Of a stretch of 64,000 nucleotides of DNA, positions 16,902-25,067 are shown one piece after another. The DNA comes from CANKHA01 sp963750965 (GTDB lineage: Bacteria > Pseudomonadota > Alphaproteobacteria > Rhizobiales > Xanthobacteraceae): contig CAVVSK010000010.1 in NCBI GenBank assembly GCA_963750965.1, forward strand, positions 248,001-312,000, read 5' to 3'. Within the stretch, counting starts at the first letter, position 1, and each line of letters opens with the position of its first letter. Made by a program: the position numbers and the translations under genes. Below the pieces are notes generated by a model that was given only the letters and a program-made list of their open reading frames with translations, was not told the DNA's origin and made no database searches.

Positions 16902-17117
16902 ATGCCAGCGCCAGCACAGTTCTTCGGATTAAGTTTTGATACGTGGCTCTGGGTCTTTATCACCATCCTTGGGACGGTCGCAGCCGTTGTCGTGGCAAAG
17001 CAGAAGAGGCGGCGCTGGGCTGATCTCGGCGACGAAGAAGAGCCAGCGCCCCACGACGAATACAACCCGATCGCCGGCACGATGTCGGTGGCGACAATCA
17101 TCCGCCGCGGTAAATAA
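16902..17117 (+). CDS. small single-pass membrane protein
   Basis: A 71-residue protein. After a short N-terminus comes one transmembrane helix at about residues 12-32 (WLWVFITILGTVAAVVVA), then a basic patch KQKRRRW and an acidic C-terminal tail. AGGGG precedes ATG 16902 at close range. No family recognised. The positive-inside rule places the C-terminus in the cytoplasm. Confidence 0.5.
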   Translation: MPAPAQFFGLSFDTWLWVFITILGTVAAVVVAKQKRRRWADLGDEEEPAPHDEYNPIAGTMSVATIIRRGK

Positions 17118-17245
17118 AGAACGGCAGGTCAATCGAGGTTACGGCGTATCCGAACCGACATCGCGCGGGTGCTTTATCTGGTCTGGGGCGCGCAGAAAAG
17201 GCATAGCAATAGGCGCGCCAGCGCGGCCCGCTCCGTCTACGCCAC

Positions 17246-17578
17246 CTATCTTCCCACAGGCTTGTCGAGATAGGACCTGTCGGGCGGGTTGCTCATGCAG
17301 GCCTGCTCGATATCCCGCCGGAACATTTCGTCCTTCCGATATTGCAGCGCGAGAAAGCCCACTGTTCCGCCCGGCATCGCGCCGGCAAAAATGTAAGTCT
17401 CGGGGCTTTGGTCAAGGAGTCCGTTCTTATAATTCTTCGCCTTCTCGCGCATGCTGCGGCACGCCGGCGAATTGTATTTCGGATCCTTGGGTGAAAGCTG
17501 CACGTTGAATCCCTGCGCGATCGCCGCAGGACTGCTCAAACTCGTCGCACAAATGGCTACCAACAATATTTTGCGCAT
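17246..17578 (-). CDS. small exported protein of unknown function
   Basis: A 110-residue protein with a signal peptide (1-21, cleavage after AIA-Q). The mature part is hydrophilic with two Cys (in PACRSM and QACMS) that may form a disulphide. There are no motifs I recognise. It stands alone on the minus strand, with unassigned sequence on both sides. Confidence 0.65.
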   Translation of the reverse strand: MRKILLVAICATSLSSPAAIAQGFNVQLSPKDPKYNSPACRSMREKAKNYKNGLLDQSPETYIFAGAMPGGTVGFLALQYRKDEMFRRDIEQACMSNPPDRSYLDKPVGR

Positions 17579-17750
17579 GGAGCCCCCTATCTACCTGGAT
17601 CTTCCGACAGGCGGCCTGCACAAGCAAGTGGCATGCAATTGTTTCCGGCGTTCCACCGGCCAGACTCCCAGCGCGGCAGCGCCTTCCCCGAGGCCAAGCG
17701 CTTTGTTGGCATATACGATCGTCAAGCATTGAAGCTCACGACGCCGGAGC

Positions 17751-17903
17751 CACGGGGCTGGATCTTCCGGACTGGAGCCGGCCGAGGAGATTCCGGCGTT
17801 GCTGCTTTTGTTGCGCGAGCAGGCGGCAGCCTTCGCCGGCCTGGAGCCGGAGCGGCTGCAGCAGGTGCTGGAGATGCCCGGCTTGCGTGTTATTTATTCT
17901 TAG
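17751..17903 (+). pseudogene. remnant of an AlkB-like 2-oxoglutarate dioxygenase
   Basis: The plus frame here reads LEPAEEIPALLLLLREQ, AAAFAGLEPERLQQVL and then departs into an unrelated tail and a stop. This matches the segment of AlkB-type DNA repair dioxygenases just before the VTEY...GWHRD iron site, which is absent. Upstream, other frames show AKRFVGIYD-like residues that could be a more decayed N-terminus. The gene has lost its catalytic core, apparently by deletion up to the RlpA gene that now follows tail-to-tail. Confidence 0.45.
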
Positions 17904-18250
17904 CCCGCGCTTTCCAGGCTCACCGGCGCCAGGCCGTTAAATCCGAGCGCCCGCGCGCCCGCGGGCGTCAGGTCGATGACGCGGCCGCGAATAAACGGGC
18001 CGCGGTCATTGATGCGCACCACAACGCTCTTGCCATTGCGCCTGTTGGTCACGCGCACCTTTGTGCCAAACGGCAGGGTCTTATGCGCGGCAGTATACCC
18101 GCTTGGTTTTGCGGTCTCTCCATTCGCGGTCTTTTCGCCGGCATAAGCGTAGACGGAGGCAATTCCCGATTCCGCCGTCGCGGCGGATGAGTACATACCG
18201 ATCAAAAAAGCGCTGCACATCGCAGCGCCGAGGCGCACGATCATATTCAC
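17900..18250 (-). CDS. septal ring lytic transglycosylase RlpA-family protein
   Basis: A 116-residue exported protein: signal peptide about 1-26, then a compact DPBB domain with the full RlpA signature GEKTANGE, YTAAHKTLPFGTKVRVTN, RRNGKSVVVRINDRGPF and GRVIDLTPAGARALGF. RlpA enzymes cut glycan strands lacking stem peptides and localise to the septum. This protein has only the DPBB domain, without the SPOR domain, and no lipobox. It is close to the protein encoded at 22976-23443; long stretches are nearly identical, suggesting recent paralogy. Confidence 0.85.
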   Translation of the reverse strand: MNMIVRLGAAMCSAFLIGMYSSAATAESGIASVYAYAGEKTANGETAKPSGYTAAHKTLPFGTKVRVTNRRNGKSVVVRINDRGPFIRGRVIDLTPAGARALGFNGLAPVSLESAG

Positions 18251-18565
18251 ACTCCCGATTTTTATTTCCCTACAGGCGTGCGGGTAGGCAGTGGCGCGAG
18301 CGCTTTGAGGGCGAGAGTGCGGCCATTTTGAGAAACAGGCACTAGCGAGCGCGGCGGGTGGAAATTCGGAGAAGGCCTATTTGGACCTCGCACGCCGTCA
18401 TGCCTTGCGCCGAGCAAGAATTGATTGCTGATTAGCGATCCCCGCAGCTTTCTTTCGTCATGCGCTCTTGATTCAAAAGATTTTGCTTCCAAATGCTGGA
18501 AAGCCCCGGCATTAAGCGCTGTGGCATGCGGTGCAGAACCCGCCAAAATCCTCATTGGAGACTAG
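18251..18565. other. intergenic region between divergent genes
   Basis: About 315 bases between the leftward RlpA gene and the rightward DUF6481 gene. No gene, hairpin with T-tract or clear EcfG box seen; promoters for both directions are expected here. Confidence 0.4.
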
Positions 18566-18958
18566 ATGCCTATCTACAAAGAGCCCGATTTTAGAGACCG
18601 TCAAAAGGCAGCGACAGCGGCGAGGCAGGCGGCCTTGGAAAAGCACCGCGCTGCAGCTGCTGATCCAGGTGCCGCCGACAAGCAGGCAGCCCGGACGGTG
18701 GTGATTGAGGCACGCAAGCTTCGCGCCGGCGAGCGCGAAAAGGCTAAAAAGCTGCGCGAGGCTGAAAAGGTAAAGGAAGCGGCCCAAACCGCGGAGGCCG
18801 CCAAGCTCGTGGAACAGCAGAAGCGAGATTCGGAGGCGCTCGCTGCCGCGCAAGAGGTGGAACGCGAGGAGGCGCTGCAGGTCGAGCAGAAGGCCGCCCG
18901 CGACGCACGCTACGCCGCGCGCAAAGCTGCGAAAAAGGTCAGGCGAAGGGGCTATTGA
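18566..18958 (+). CDS. DUF6481-like coiled-coil protein
   Basis: A 130-residue highly charged, Ala/Lys/Glu/Arg-rich helical protein (coiled coil over about residues 10-125). It begins MPIYKEPDFRDRQKAA and ends in a basic KKVRRRGY tail, which matches the family of unknown function DUF6481 found in alphaproteobacteria. GGAGA precedes ATG 18566. Its stop overlaps the TTG start of the following flavoprotein gene, so the two are translationally coupled. Nucleic-acid or membrane association is possible from the charge pattern but not shown. Confidence 0.7.
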   Translation: MPIYKEPDFRDRQKAATAARQAALEKHRAAAADPGAADKQAARTVVIEARKLRAGEREKAKKLREAEKVKEAAQTAEAAKLVEQQKRDSEALAAAQEVEREEALQVEQKAARDARYAARKAAKKVRRRGY

Positions 18959-20217
18959 TCTCGCCACGACGCATCGCTGTCATCGGCGCCGGCCCCGCCG
19001 GCTTGATGGCCGCCGAGATCTTGGCCGGCTCCGGCGCGGAAGTTACGGTCTACGAGGCGATGCCGTCGGTTGGCCGCAAATTCCTGTTGGCTGGGCGCGG
19101 CGGGCTGAACCTCACCCATAGCGAGGATTTCGCTCAGTTCCTCATGCGGTATGGGGCGGCGGCGCCGCGCTTGCGCCCCGCGATTGAGGCTTTTCCGCCT
19201 GTGGCCCTACGCCAATGGTCTGAGCAAATCGGGCAGGCGACCTTCGTCGGCACGAGCGGGCGGGTCTTTCCGAAGTCGCTCAAGAGCTCGCCGCTGTTGC
19301 GCGCCTGGTTGCACCGGCTCGACCGGTCGGGTGTACGCTTCCGCTTGCGCCACCGCTGGGCAGGCTGGGATCAGGGCGGTGAAATTATAGTTGAGGGGCC
19401 TTCCGGACCAATAACCCTCCCGACAGATGCCGTGGTGCTGGCGCTGGGTGGCGCCAGCTGGCCGAAGCTCGGCTCCAACGGCGCCTGGGTAGGAATTCTG
19501 GAAAAATCCGACATCGTGATCGCGCCGCTGCGTCCCGCCAATTGCGGCTTTATCGTCAATTGGTCGGAAATCTTCCGCGACCGGTTTGAGGGCCAGCCGC
19601 TCAAACGCGTCGCGCTCACTTTCGGCGGCAAGACAGTGCGCGGCGAAGCACTCATTAGCCGCGATGGTCTGGAAGGCGGCGCCATTTATGCGCTGTCAAA
19701 ACCGCTGCGCGAGGCGATTGCAGCGAGCGGCGAGGCCGTTCTCACCATTGCGCTGCGGCCGGATATGTCGGCGGCCGAGTTGCAGAAACGGCTCGAAGTC
19801 CCACGCGGCAAACAATCACTGTCCAACGTGCTGCGCAAAACGGCGAAGTTGTCGCCCGTGGCGATCGGAATGCTGCATGAGGCCGCGGCGTCAGCCTCGG
19901 AAAAGCTCAGCGCCATGAGCGCAGCGGCACTCGCCGAATTGATCAATGCCGTGCCCGTTCGTCTTGTCGCGACCGCGCCGCTGGAGGGGGCGATTTCCAC
20001 CGCGGGTGGCATCTCTTTCGACGAGATCGACGCGAACTTCATGTTGCAGCGGCGTCCCGGCATCTTTGTCGCCGGCGAAATGCTGGACTGGGAAGCGCCG
20101 ACCGGCGGTTACCTCCTGCAGGCATGTTTCTCCACCGGCGTGGCGGCCGGGCGCGGTGTGCTCGCCTGGTTGCGGGACGCAGATGCTCCAGCCGAGCAGG
20201 ATCAAAACAACTCATAG
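18955..20217 (+). CDS. TIGR03862-family FAD-dependent flavoprotein (HI0933/BaiN type)
   Basis: A 420-residue soluble oxidoreductase. The N-terminal FAD dinucleotide motif is GAGPAGLMAAE (about 10-20), followed by the family signature GRKFLLAGRGGLNLTHSE, and near the C-terminus the second FAD contact ISTAGGIS ... GEMLDWEAPTGGYLLQACFSTG. Function within the family is unsettled; it is distantly related to BaiN-type reductases. The start is probably the TTG at 18955 overlapping the preceding stop, with GAAGGGG upstream; the sequence begins directly at the first beta strand, so no upstream start is needed. Its 3' end overlaps the convergent gene by 16 bases. Confidence 0.88.
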   Translation: MISPRRIAVIGAGPAGLMAAEILAGSGAEVTVYEAMPSVGRKFLLAGRGGLNLTHSEDFAQFLMRYGAAAPRLRPAIEAFPPVALRQWSEQIGQATFVGTSGRVFPKSLKSSPLLRAWLHRLDRSGVRFRLRHRWAGWDQGGEIIVEGPSGPITLPTDAVVLALGGASWPKLGSNGAWVGILEKSDIVIAPLRPANCGFIVNWSEIFRDRFEGQPLKRVALTFGGKTVRGEALISRDGLEGGAIYALSKPLREAIAASGEAVLTIALRPDMSAAELQKRLEVPRGKQSLSNVLRKTAKLSPVAIGMLHEAAASASEKLSAMSAAALAELINAVPVRLVATAPLEGAISTAGGISFDEIDANFMLQRRPGIFVAGEMLDWEAPTGGYLLQACFSTGVAAGRGVLAWLRDADAPAEQDQNNS

Positions 20218-20981
20218 AGATCAGAGAAGTAAAGAGCCTTCGCGCTGTCCCAGCTGCGCAATCCATAGGCTCTGACGAAATGCGCCGCCGCCTCTGCGCC
20301 ATGATGTTCTTCGATCTGGTCGGCCAGCACCGCGAGATCGATGTAGCGGTCGCCGCAGCCCGCGCTACCGCAGTCGACAAAACCCACATCTCCCCGAGCA
20401 TCGACGATAAGATTTGTGAGTGTTGCATCGCCATGGACCACGACAAGGTCTTGCTCTGGTGGATTTGCCGAGAGTCGCGCCAGCAGGACCTGAGGCGCAG
20501 TTCCGCCGTTGCGGGGTGCAAAGGTGTCGGGATCGACCTCACCGGAAGCGACCACTTCCGCAGCGCGCGACAACCGTATCCCGAGGCTTTCGTCAAATGG
20601 ACAATCCGCGATCGACAGTTTGTGCAGACTTGCCAGCCCGTGGGCCAGAATATCGATCAGACGGGTAGTCGGAAGCGTGTTTGCCTCGGCCGGCAATCCG
20701 GATACAGCCTGCGTGAGCATCGCAACTTGGCCGGCACGGTCTTCAACGCGCAGGATCGGAGCGACCCGCACGCCCTGTTCCGCCAGCCATCGCGTGCGCA
20801 CGATCTCACGCCGTAATGACGGTGCGGCCTCGTCTTGGGCAATCTTCAGATAGCGCACGGGCAAATCGTCTTGGATGATGCGAAAGAGAAAGGCGCCGCT
20901 CATTCCCTCCGTGATGGGGTCGATGCGCGCGCGCCAAAGCTCTTTCCAGTCCGCGCTCTTCAAGAGGGAAAGCGGTTCCAC
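20202..20981 (-). CDS. APH(3')-like phosphotransferase
   Basis: A 259-residue kinase-fold protein. It has a nucleotide-binding N-lobe with GMSGAFLFRI and the Lys in YLKIA. The catalytic loop VVHGDATLTNLIVD (the HGDxxxxN Brenner motif) is followed by GFVDCGSAGCGDRYIDLAVL, a close match to the APH(3') aminoglycoside phosphotransferase metal-binding block GFIDCGR.G.ADRYQDLA. The length agrees with APH(3') enzymes (about 260). It may phosphorylate an aminoglycoside or another hydroxylated substrate; chromosomal homologues in soil bacteria are often silent or have other substrates. No mobile-element signs are nearby. Confidence 0.82.
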   Translation of the reverse strand: MEPLSLLKSADWKELWRARIDPITEGMSGAFLFRIIQDDLPVRYLKIAQDEAAPSLRREIVRTRWLAEQGVRVAPILRVEDRAGQVAMLTQAVSGLPAEANTLPTTRLIDILAHGLASLHKLSIADCPFDESLGIRLSRAAEVVASGEVDPDTFAPRNGGTAPQVLLARLSANPPEQDLVVVHGDATLTNLIVDARGDVGFVDCGSAGCGDRYIDLAVLADQIEEHHGAEAAAHFVRAYGLRSWDSAKALYFSDLYELF

Positions 20982-21034
20982 GGTATAATCTGGGTTTGCG
21001 CGATGCCGAACACGTTAACAGTGCAATGGTTCAC

Positions 21035-21358
21035 TTACCGGCCGCTGTCCAGGACCAGGGTCACTTCATACATATGTGGATCGATCTCATCGGTCAGTTG
21101 ATCGAACTTTGTCCATTCCTTACGAAATTCCGGCGATTGATGCGCCGCGTGCAACAGCTCGCGACTCTGCCATTGGATATAGTTGATGATACGTTTGCCA
21201 TCCAGGCTGCGGTGCAGGCTGATTGAGATGAAACCCGGCTGGCCTGCCATGAAATGGGCGCGCTCAGTCATGAGCGCCAAGGATTCGGCCTGCTTGCCCG
21301 GCTCGGGCTCGATGACCGTGATCTGAGTCACCGGCTGATTTCCGGTTTGGATGCGCAT
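21035..21358 (-). CDS. antibiotic biosynthesis monooxygenase (ABM) family protein
   Basis: A 107-residue ferredoxin-like alpha/beta barrel protein with the ABM pattern: TQITVIEPEPGK at the start, GFISISLHRSLDG, then INYIQWQSRELLHAAHQSPEF. Such proteins are quinol monooxygenases, haem-degrading or simply small dimeric proteins; the function cannot be set from sequence. The gene begins at 21358 in a gap to a rightward, broken dehydrogenase gene. Confidence 0.78.
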   Translation of the reverse strand: MRIQTGNQPVTQITVIEPEPGKQAESLALMTERAHFMAGQPGFISISLHRSLDGKRIINYIQWQSRELLHAAHQSPEFRKEWTKFDQLTDEIDPHMYEVTLVLDSGR

Positions 21359-21654
21359 AGCCGACCTCGCTTTCGTGTCCCTGAGGTGTTCGAGCGTGCG
21401 GGTGATCTTGATCGCTGGCTGGATCGCTCTTCCTCGTGAAAAGGCAACGCCGCTTTTGTTAACCGGGTTCCCGGGCGTCGAGCAGACAGCGGCGGCGCGT
21501 TCTATTTTGCGCCAGCTACGCGCCGGTTTTCATTGCCACTCTGGCGTCCCCTCATCGGCTTTTAATTCAGCTTATGTTAGGAAAGGCAGAAGCACACAGC
21601 AGCATAAAACCTGGGCATCCGCGCTTGCAGGTGGCCGAGGAGACGGAAAGTACG

Positions 21655-22900
21655 ATGGATCAAAGGACAGGGCCGGTGGACGGGGTTCCGGCGACGGAGA
21701 ATAGGCAAAGGCAGGGGGCCGCAAAAATCGCGGGCTTACGTAAGCGCTTCCCGACCATTGAGTTGCTGCGCCGGCGCGCCCGGCTGGCGCGTTCCCCGCT
21801 TCGCCTTCGATTTCGTGGACGGCGCGGCCAACGACGAAGTCTGCCGTCAGCGCAATGCTGAGGCTTTGGCCGCTGTTGAGATTTTACCGCGGTATTGCGT
21901 AGAGACCAAAGGCGTTTCCACCGAGGTGGAGTTGTTCGGCCGCAGATATGCCGCGCCCTTCGGCATCTCGCCGATGGGTTCCGGCAGCCTGATGTGGCCG
22001 AAGGCCGAGCAGATGCTGGCGCGCGAAGCACAGCGCCGCAACATTCCTTATATCCTTGCGACGCCGGCGAGCGCCTCGATCGAGGAGATCGCGCAGATCG
22101 CGCCGGACGTGTTCTGGTTCCAGCTCTATCGCTTCGCCGGCAACGATCACTTCATCACCTACGACCTTGTGCGCCGCGCGGAAGCGGCTGGCGCGCAGGT
22201 GCTGGTGCCGACCATCGACAGCGCGGGCAAAAGCAAACGCCCGCGCGATATCCGATGGGGTGTGAAGGTGCCGTTCCGCGTCGGTCCGATGACCTTCATA
22301 CAGATCGCAGCGGCGCCGCTCTGGGCGATGGGCTTCCTGCAGCACGGCCAGCCGCGCACGGAAAATCTCGTGCCCTACATCGAGGGCTATGCCACGCGTG
22401 ACAACACCGGAGAGCTAATGCGGGTCAACTCGACCGGCAGCCATACCTTCGACGAGCTGGCCCGGCTGCGCGACCGCTGGAAGAAACCCTTCGTGGTGAA
22501 GGGCGTGCTGCACCCTGCTGACGCCGAGCGTCTGGTTGCGCTTGGGGCCGATGGCCTCATCGTGTCGAACCACGGCGGCCGGCACTTCGACGGCGCGCCG
22601 GCAACCATCGATATCTTGCCCGCGATCGTCTCCGCCGTCGGCTCGCGTGCGACGGTCATGATCGACAGCGGCATTCGCAGCGGCCTCGATATTGTCCGCG
22701 CGCTGGCGCTGGGCGCCAAATGCACCTTCGCCGGCCGGCCGTATCTGTATGCGGTCGGTGCCTTGGGAGAAGACGGACCGCGTCACATCATTGATCTGTT
22801 CTTTGACGAGCTGAAAACCGAATTCCAGCATGTCGGGATCCGCACGCCGGCGGAGGCTGCGGCGGTAACGGTGCGGCATTTGCGGGCTTGGCAGCCGTAG
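21655..22900 (+). pseudogene. FMN-dependent alpha-hydroxyacid dehydrogenase (LldD/lactate oxidase type), split by a frameshift near 21790
   Basis: The N-terminus lies in one frame (ATG 21655, GLRKRFPTIELLRRRARLA) and the rest in the next frame (RVPRFAFDFVDGAANDE onward to 22900). Joined, the product is about 414 residues, as in L-lactate/mandelate dehydrogenases. Conserved features: PFGISPMG, ATPASASIEE, QLYRF, the active-site SNHGGR and the FMN-binding DSGIRSGLDIVRALALGA. The simplest repair is restoring one CG pair in the GCGCG run (GCGCGTTCCC to GCGCGCGTTCCC), which gives LARVPRFAFDF. Everything else is intact, so an assembly error is likely. It would oxidise an alpha-hydroxyacid such as lactate and pass electrons to quinone or cytochrome. 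Confidence 0.82.
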
Positions 22901-22975
22901 GACGGACGTCGGAATTAGTGTGGGGGCCTTGGCACGCAGTAGCTATCGCTTACCAGCCCCGCAAACCGGCTCGGC

Positions 22976-23443
22976 TTAGTCTTTCGCGAATACTCTGGCG
23001 GGGTCAGCTTTCAGGCCGGCGAAGCTCGCAGTGCCTCCGCCCCAACCAAAGCTGGAGGCGCCTGCACCCAAACTCGCGATACCGGAATTACTTTCCAGTG
23101 TAACAGGCACGAGCCCGGAGAAGCCCAGAGCGCGCGCAGCGGCCGGTGTCACGTCGATCACGCGGCCGCGCACGAAGGGGCCGCGATCATTGATTCGGAC
23201 AACGACGCTTTGGCCATTGCGCTTGTTGGTGACGCGGACCTTTGTTCCGAATGGCAATGTGCGATGCGCCGCGGTTAACCCGCCGGGGCTTGCGCGTTCG
23301 CCGCTCGCGGTCTTGCTGCCGGAATAAGCATAAACCGAAGCAATTCCACTTTCTGCCGCCGCGGACCCGCAAACCGATATGGCGGTGCAAAATGCAGTAA
23401 TGAAAGCAGCGCTGCGTAACTCGGCAGACAGGCGCAGGACCAT
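22976..23443 (-). CDS. RlpA-family protein with C-terminal extension
   Basis: A 155-residue exported protein: signal peptide about 1-30, DPBB domain with GSKTASGE, LTAAHRTLPFGTKVRVTN, KRNGQSVVVRINDRGPF and GRVIDVTPAAARALGF, then a Gly/Ser/Ala-rich 40-residue tail. It keeps the RlpA catalytic signature and is a close paralogue of the protein encoded at 17900-18250, which lacks the tail. ATG 23443 (MVLRLS) is chosen as the shortest start that keeps a normal signal peptide. No lipobox or SPOR domain. Confidence 0.85.
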   Translation of the reverse strand: MVLRLSAELRSAAFITAFCTAISVCGSAAAESGIASVYAYSGSKTASGERASPGGLTAAHRTLPFGTKVRVTNKRNGQSVVVRINDRGPFVRGRVIDVTPAAARALGFSGLVPVTLESNSGIASLGAGASSFGWGGGTASFAGLKADPARVFAKD

Positions 23444-23552
23444 CTTTTTTACCTTCCCCAAACTTAGATCGCGCGATCGGCAACAGCCTAGCGCTTGAGG
23501 CAACAGTGGGGCTATTTTGTGGAACGGACGCTGGGGTCAAGAAGTTCCCGAT

Positions 23553-23999
23553 ATGTCTCTCTTTTTTGCCTTCCTGCATCATCTAGCGGCATTCACGCTG
23601 GTGGCAGCCCTTGCCGTCGAGTTCGTGCTGATCCGGCAGGAGGTCACGCGGCCGGGTGCGATCCGGCTGCTGGCGACGGACGCGGTGTTGGGCGGTTCTG
23701 CGACGATCTTGCTCGTGGTCGGGCTGTTGCGGGTGTTCTATTTCGAGAAGGGCGCGAGCTATTATTTTTCGAGCTACGCTTTCCTCACCAAGCTGTCCGT
23801 CTTTCTTGTCGTGGCGGTGTTGTCCGCCGCGCCCACCATCGAATTCCTGTCATGGCGCAAGGCCGTGAAGGCGGGGCAGGCCCCGTTGCCCGCTCCGGCG
23901 AAGCTCAGCCTCATTCGTAACATCATCCACTTTGAGCTGATCGGCGTCGTCGTCATCTTGCTCTGCGCAGCGATCATGGCGAGGGGCGGATGGCAGTAG
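23553..23999 (+). CDS. DUF2214 family membrane protein
   Basis: A 148-residue integral membrane protein with four predicted transmembrane helices (about 5-25, 45-65, 75-95 and 125-145) and a basic loop before helix 4. It begins MSLFFAFLHHLAAFTLVAALAVEF-like with a conserved HH pair, typical of DUF2214. It was chosen over the upstream frame start at 23517 because the protein then begins directly with helix 1. Function is unknown. It converges with the TetR gene, with 24 bases between them. Confidence 0.75.
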   Translation: MSLFFAFLHHLAAFTLVAALAVEFVLIRQEVTRPGAIRLLATDAVLGGSATILLVVGLLRVFYFEKGASYYFSSYAFLTKLSVFLVVAVLSAAPTIEFLSWRKAVKAGQAPLPAPAKLSLIRNIIHFELIGVVVILLCAAIMARGGWQ

Positions 24000-24023
24000 C
24001 GATCCGGCAAATCACGCCTGCGT

Positions 24024-24671
24024 TTAGGACGCCTTCGCGGCTTCTACCGCTCGCTTCGGCGAGCGTGCAGGTTTCCCACCGCCGCTCTTGTGCAGGAAGG
24101 ATGCGATCACCGCATCGACGCTGGCGATGAAGTGTTTGCCCGGGCCTTCCTTGCCGACGCTCTGGATGCTGACACGGGCGCCTTCCAGCAGCAGGCATAA
24201 TGTATCGGCGAGCAGTTCCGGCTGGGCGATGCCGCCGTCGCGTGCCAGCGCTACCAGGCGGTCGCGCTGCTTGCCCTTGAATTCCTCGATTACCTGCCGT
24301 GCGGGGTGATCGTCGTCCGCCAGTTCGACCGCAGCATTGGCCATGTCGCAGCCGCGGCCGTCATCCTGGTTCATGCACTCGGCGCCACAGCGGACCCATT
24401 CGCGCAACTGGGTGAGGGGCTCGCCGGGGTGCTCGGCTTCAAGCTCGGTCCAGTATTCCTCCACCTCGCGCGCGAAGTCGCGCAGGCATTCGCACACCAG
24501 TTCGTCCTTTGAGCCGAAGTGACGGTAGAGCGTCATCTTGTTGGTGCCGGCCGCTTCGGCAATGGCATCGACGCCGACGCCTCGAATTCCGTGTTTGCGG
24601 AAGAGGTCACGCGCCGTGGTGATGATCCGCTCGCGCGGCTTCACCGGTATCAGGCCGAAAACATTGTCCAT
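24024..24671 (-). CDS. TetR/AcrR-family transcriptional repressor
   Basis: A 215-residue regulator. The N-terminal helix-turn-helix (about residues 12-58) reads RERIITTARDLFRKHGIRGVGVDAIAEAAG followed by NKMTLYRHFGSKDELV, the canonical TetR recognition helix. The C-terminal ligand-binding domain is helical and contains Cys residues (RCGAECMNQDDGRGCD), and the tail is basic. It is divergent from the RND efflux operon, with two 18-bp palindromes between them. Repression of its own gene and of the efflux genes, released by a transported compound, is the expected arrangement. Ligand unknown. Confidence 0.88.
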   Translation of the reverse strand: MDNVFGLIPVKPRERIITTARDLFRKHGIRGVGVDAIAEAAGTNKMTLYRHFGSKDELVCECLRDFAREVEEYWTELEAEHPGEPLTQLREWVRCGAECMNQDDGRGCDMANAAVELADDDHPARQVIEEFKGKQRDRLVALARDGGIAQPELLADTLCLLLEGARVSIQSVGKEGPGKHFIASVDAVIASFLHKSGGGKPARSPKRAVEAAKAS

Positions 24672-24736
24672 CGCGGTTTTGTGAACCTTTCCTTTGGATG
24701 CGCCACAAAAAATTTTCTTCTTGGGACTTGACTGGG

Positions 24737-24754
24737 TGTTACCGGTCTGTCACA
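24737..24754. promoter_or_regulatory. operator-like imperfect palindrome (distal)
   Basis: TGTTAC, six bases, then GTCACA: an imperfect 18-bp dyad with the same half-site as the perfect palindrome 8 bases downstream. It is a likely second binding site of the divergent TetR regulator. Confidence 0.55.
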
Positions 24755-24762
24755 TAAACGAA

Positions 24763-24780
24763 TGTTACTTACTAGTAACA
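24763..24780. promoter_or_regulatory. operator palindrome for the TetR regulator
   Basis: Perfect inverted repeat TGTTACT-TACT-AGTAACA in the TetR/RND intergenic region, 51 bases before the first efflux-operon start codon. Its size and position fit a TetR-family operator. Confidence 0.75.
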
Positions 24781-24831
24781 CCTTTTTACCGTTTGTCAAG
24801 GCCGAACGACCGATTTTTAGAGGCTCTATTC

Positions 24832-25065
24832 ATGTCAAGTTCCTGCAAAGACCCGACAATTCACGAATTGCTCAATGATCCGATCACCCAGGCGGTGATG
24901 CGGGCTGACCGCGTCGATCCGCTGGCGCTGCGCCGCATGCTGGGCACCGTCTCGCTCGCGGTGCAGGAGCGGCAGCAGGACTACGAGCCGGCCTGGCGCA
25001 GCTTCCCGCCCGCACAGATCAACGCGGCGCAGCGCATGCGCGCCGAATTCTGCGGAGCTTGCTAG
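24832..25065 (+). CDS. small protein heading the RND operon
   Basis: A 77-residue soluble protein with PTIHELLNDPITQAVMRADRVDP near the start, a helical middle (LRRMLGTVSLAVQE) and a Cys at the C-terminus (FCGAC). Short proteins of this kind, with the DPxTQAxMxAD pattern, recur in alphaproteobacterial genomes without a known function. It lies between the TetR operators and the RND pump gene, whose ATG follows its stop by two bases, so it is co-translated with the pump. A role linked to the pump is an inference. Confidence 0.65.
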   Translation: MSSSCKDPTIHELLNDPITQAVMRADRVDPLALRRMLGTVSLAVQERQQDYEPAWRSFPPAQINAAQRMRAEFCGAC

Positions 25066-25067
25066 TC

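Noticed and set aside
20202..20217. 3' overlap of flavoprotein and phosphotransferase genes as an assembly fault
   Set aside because: Both C-termini are of normal length; a 16-base convergent overlap is common in dense genomes.
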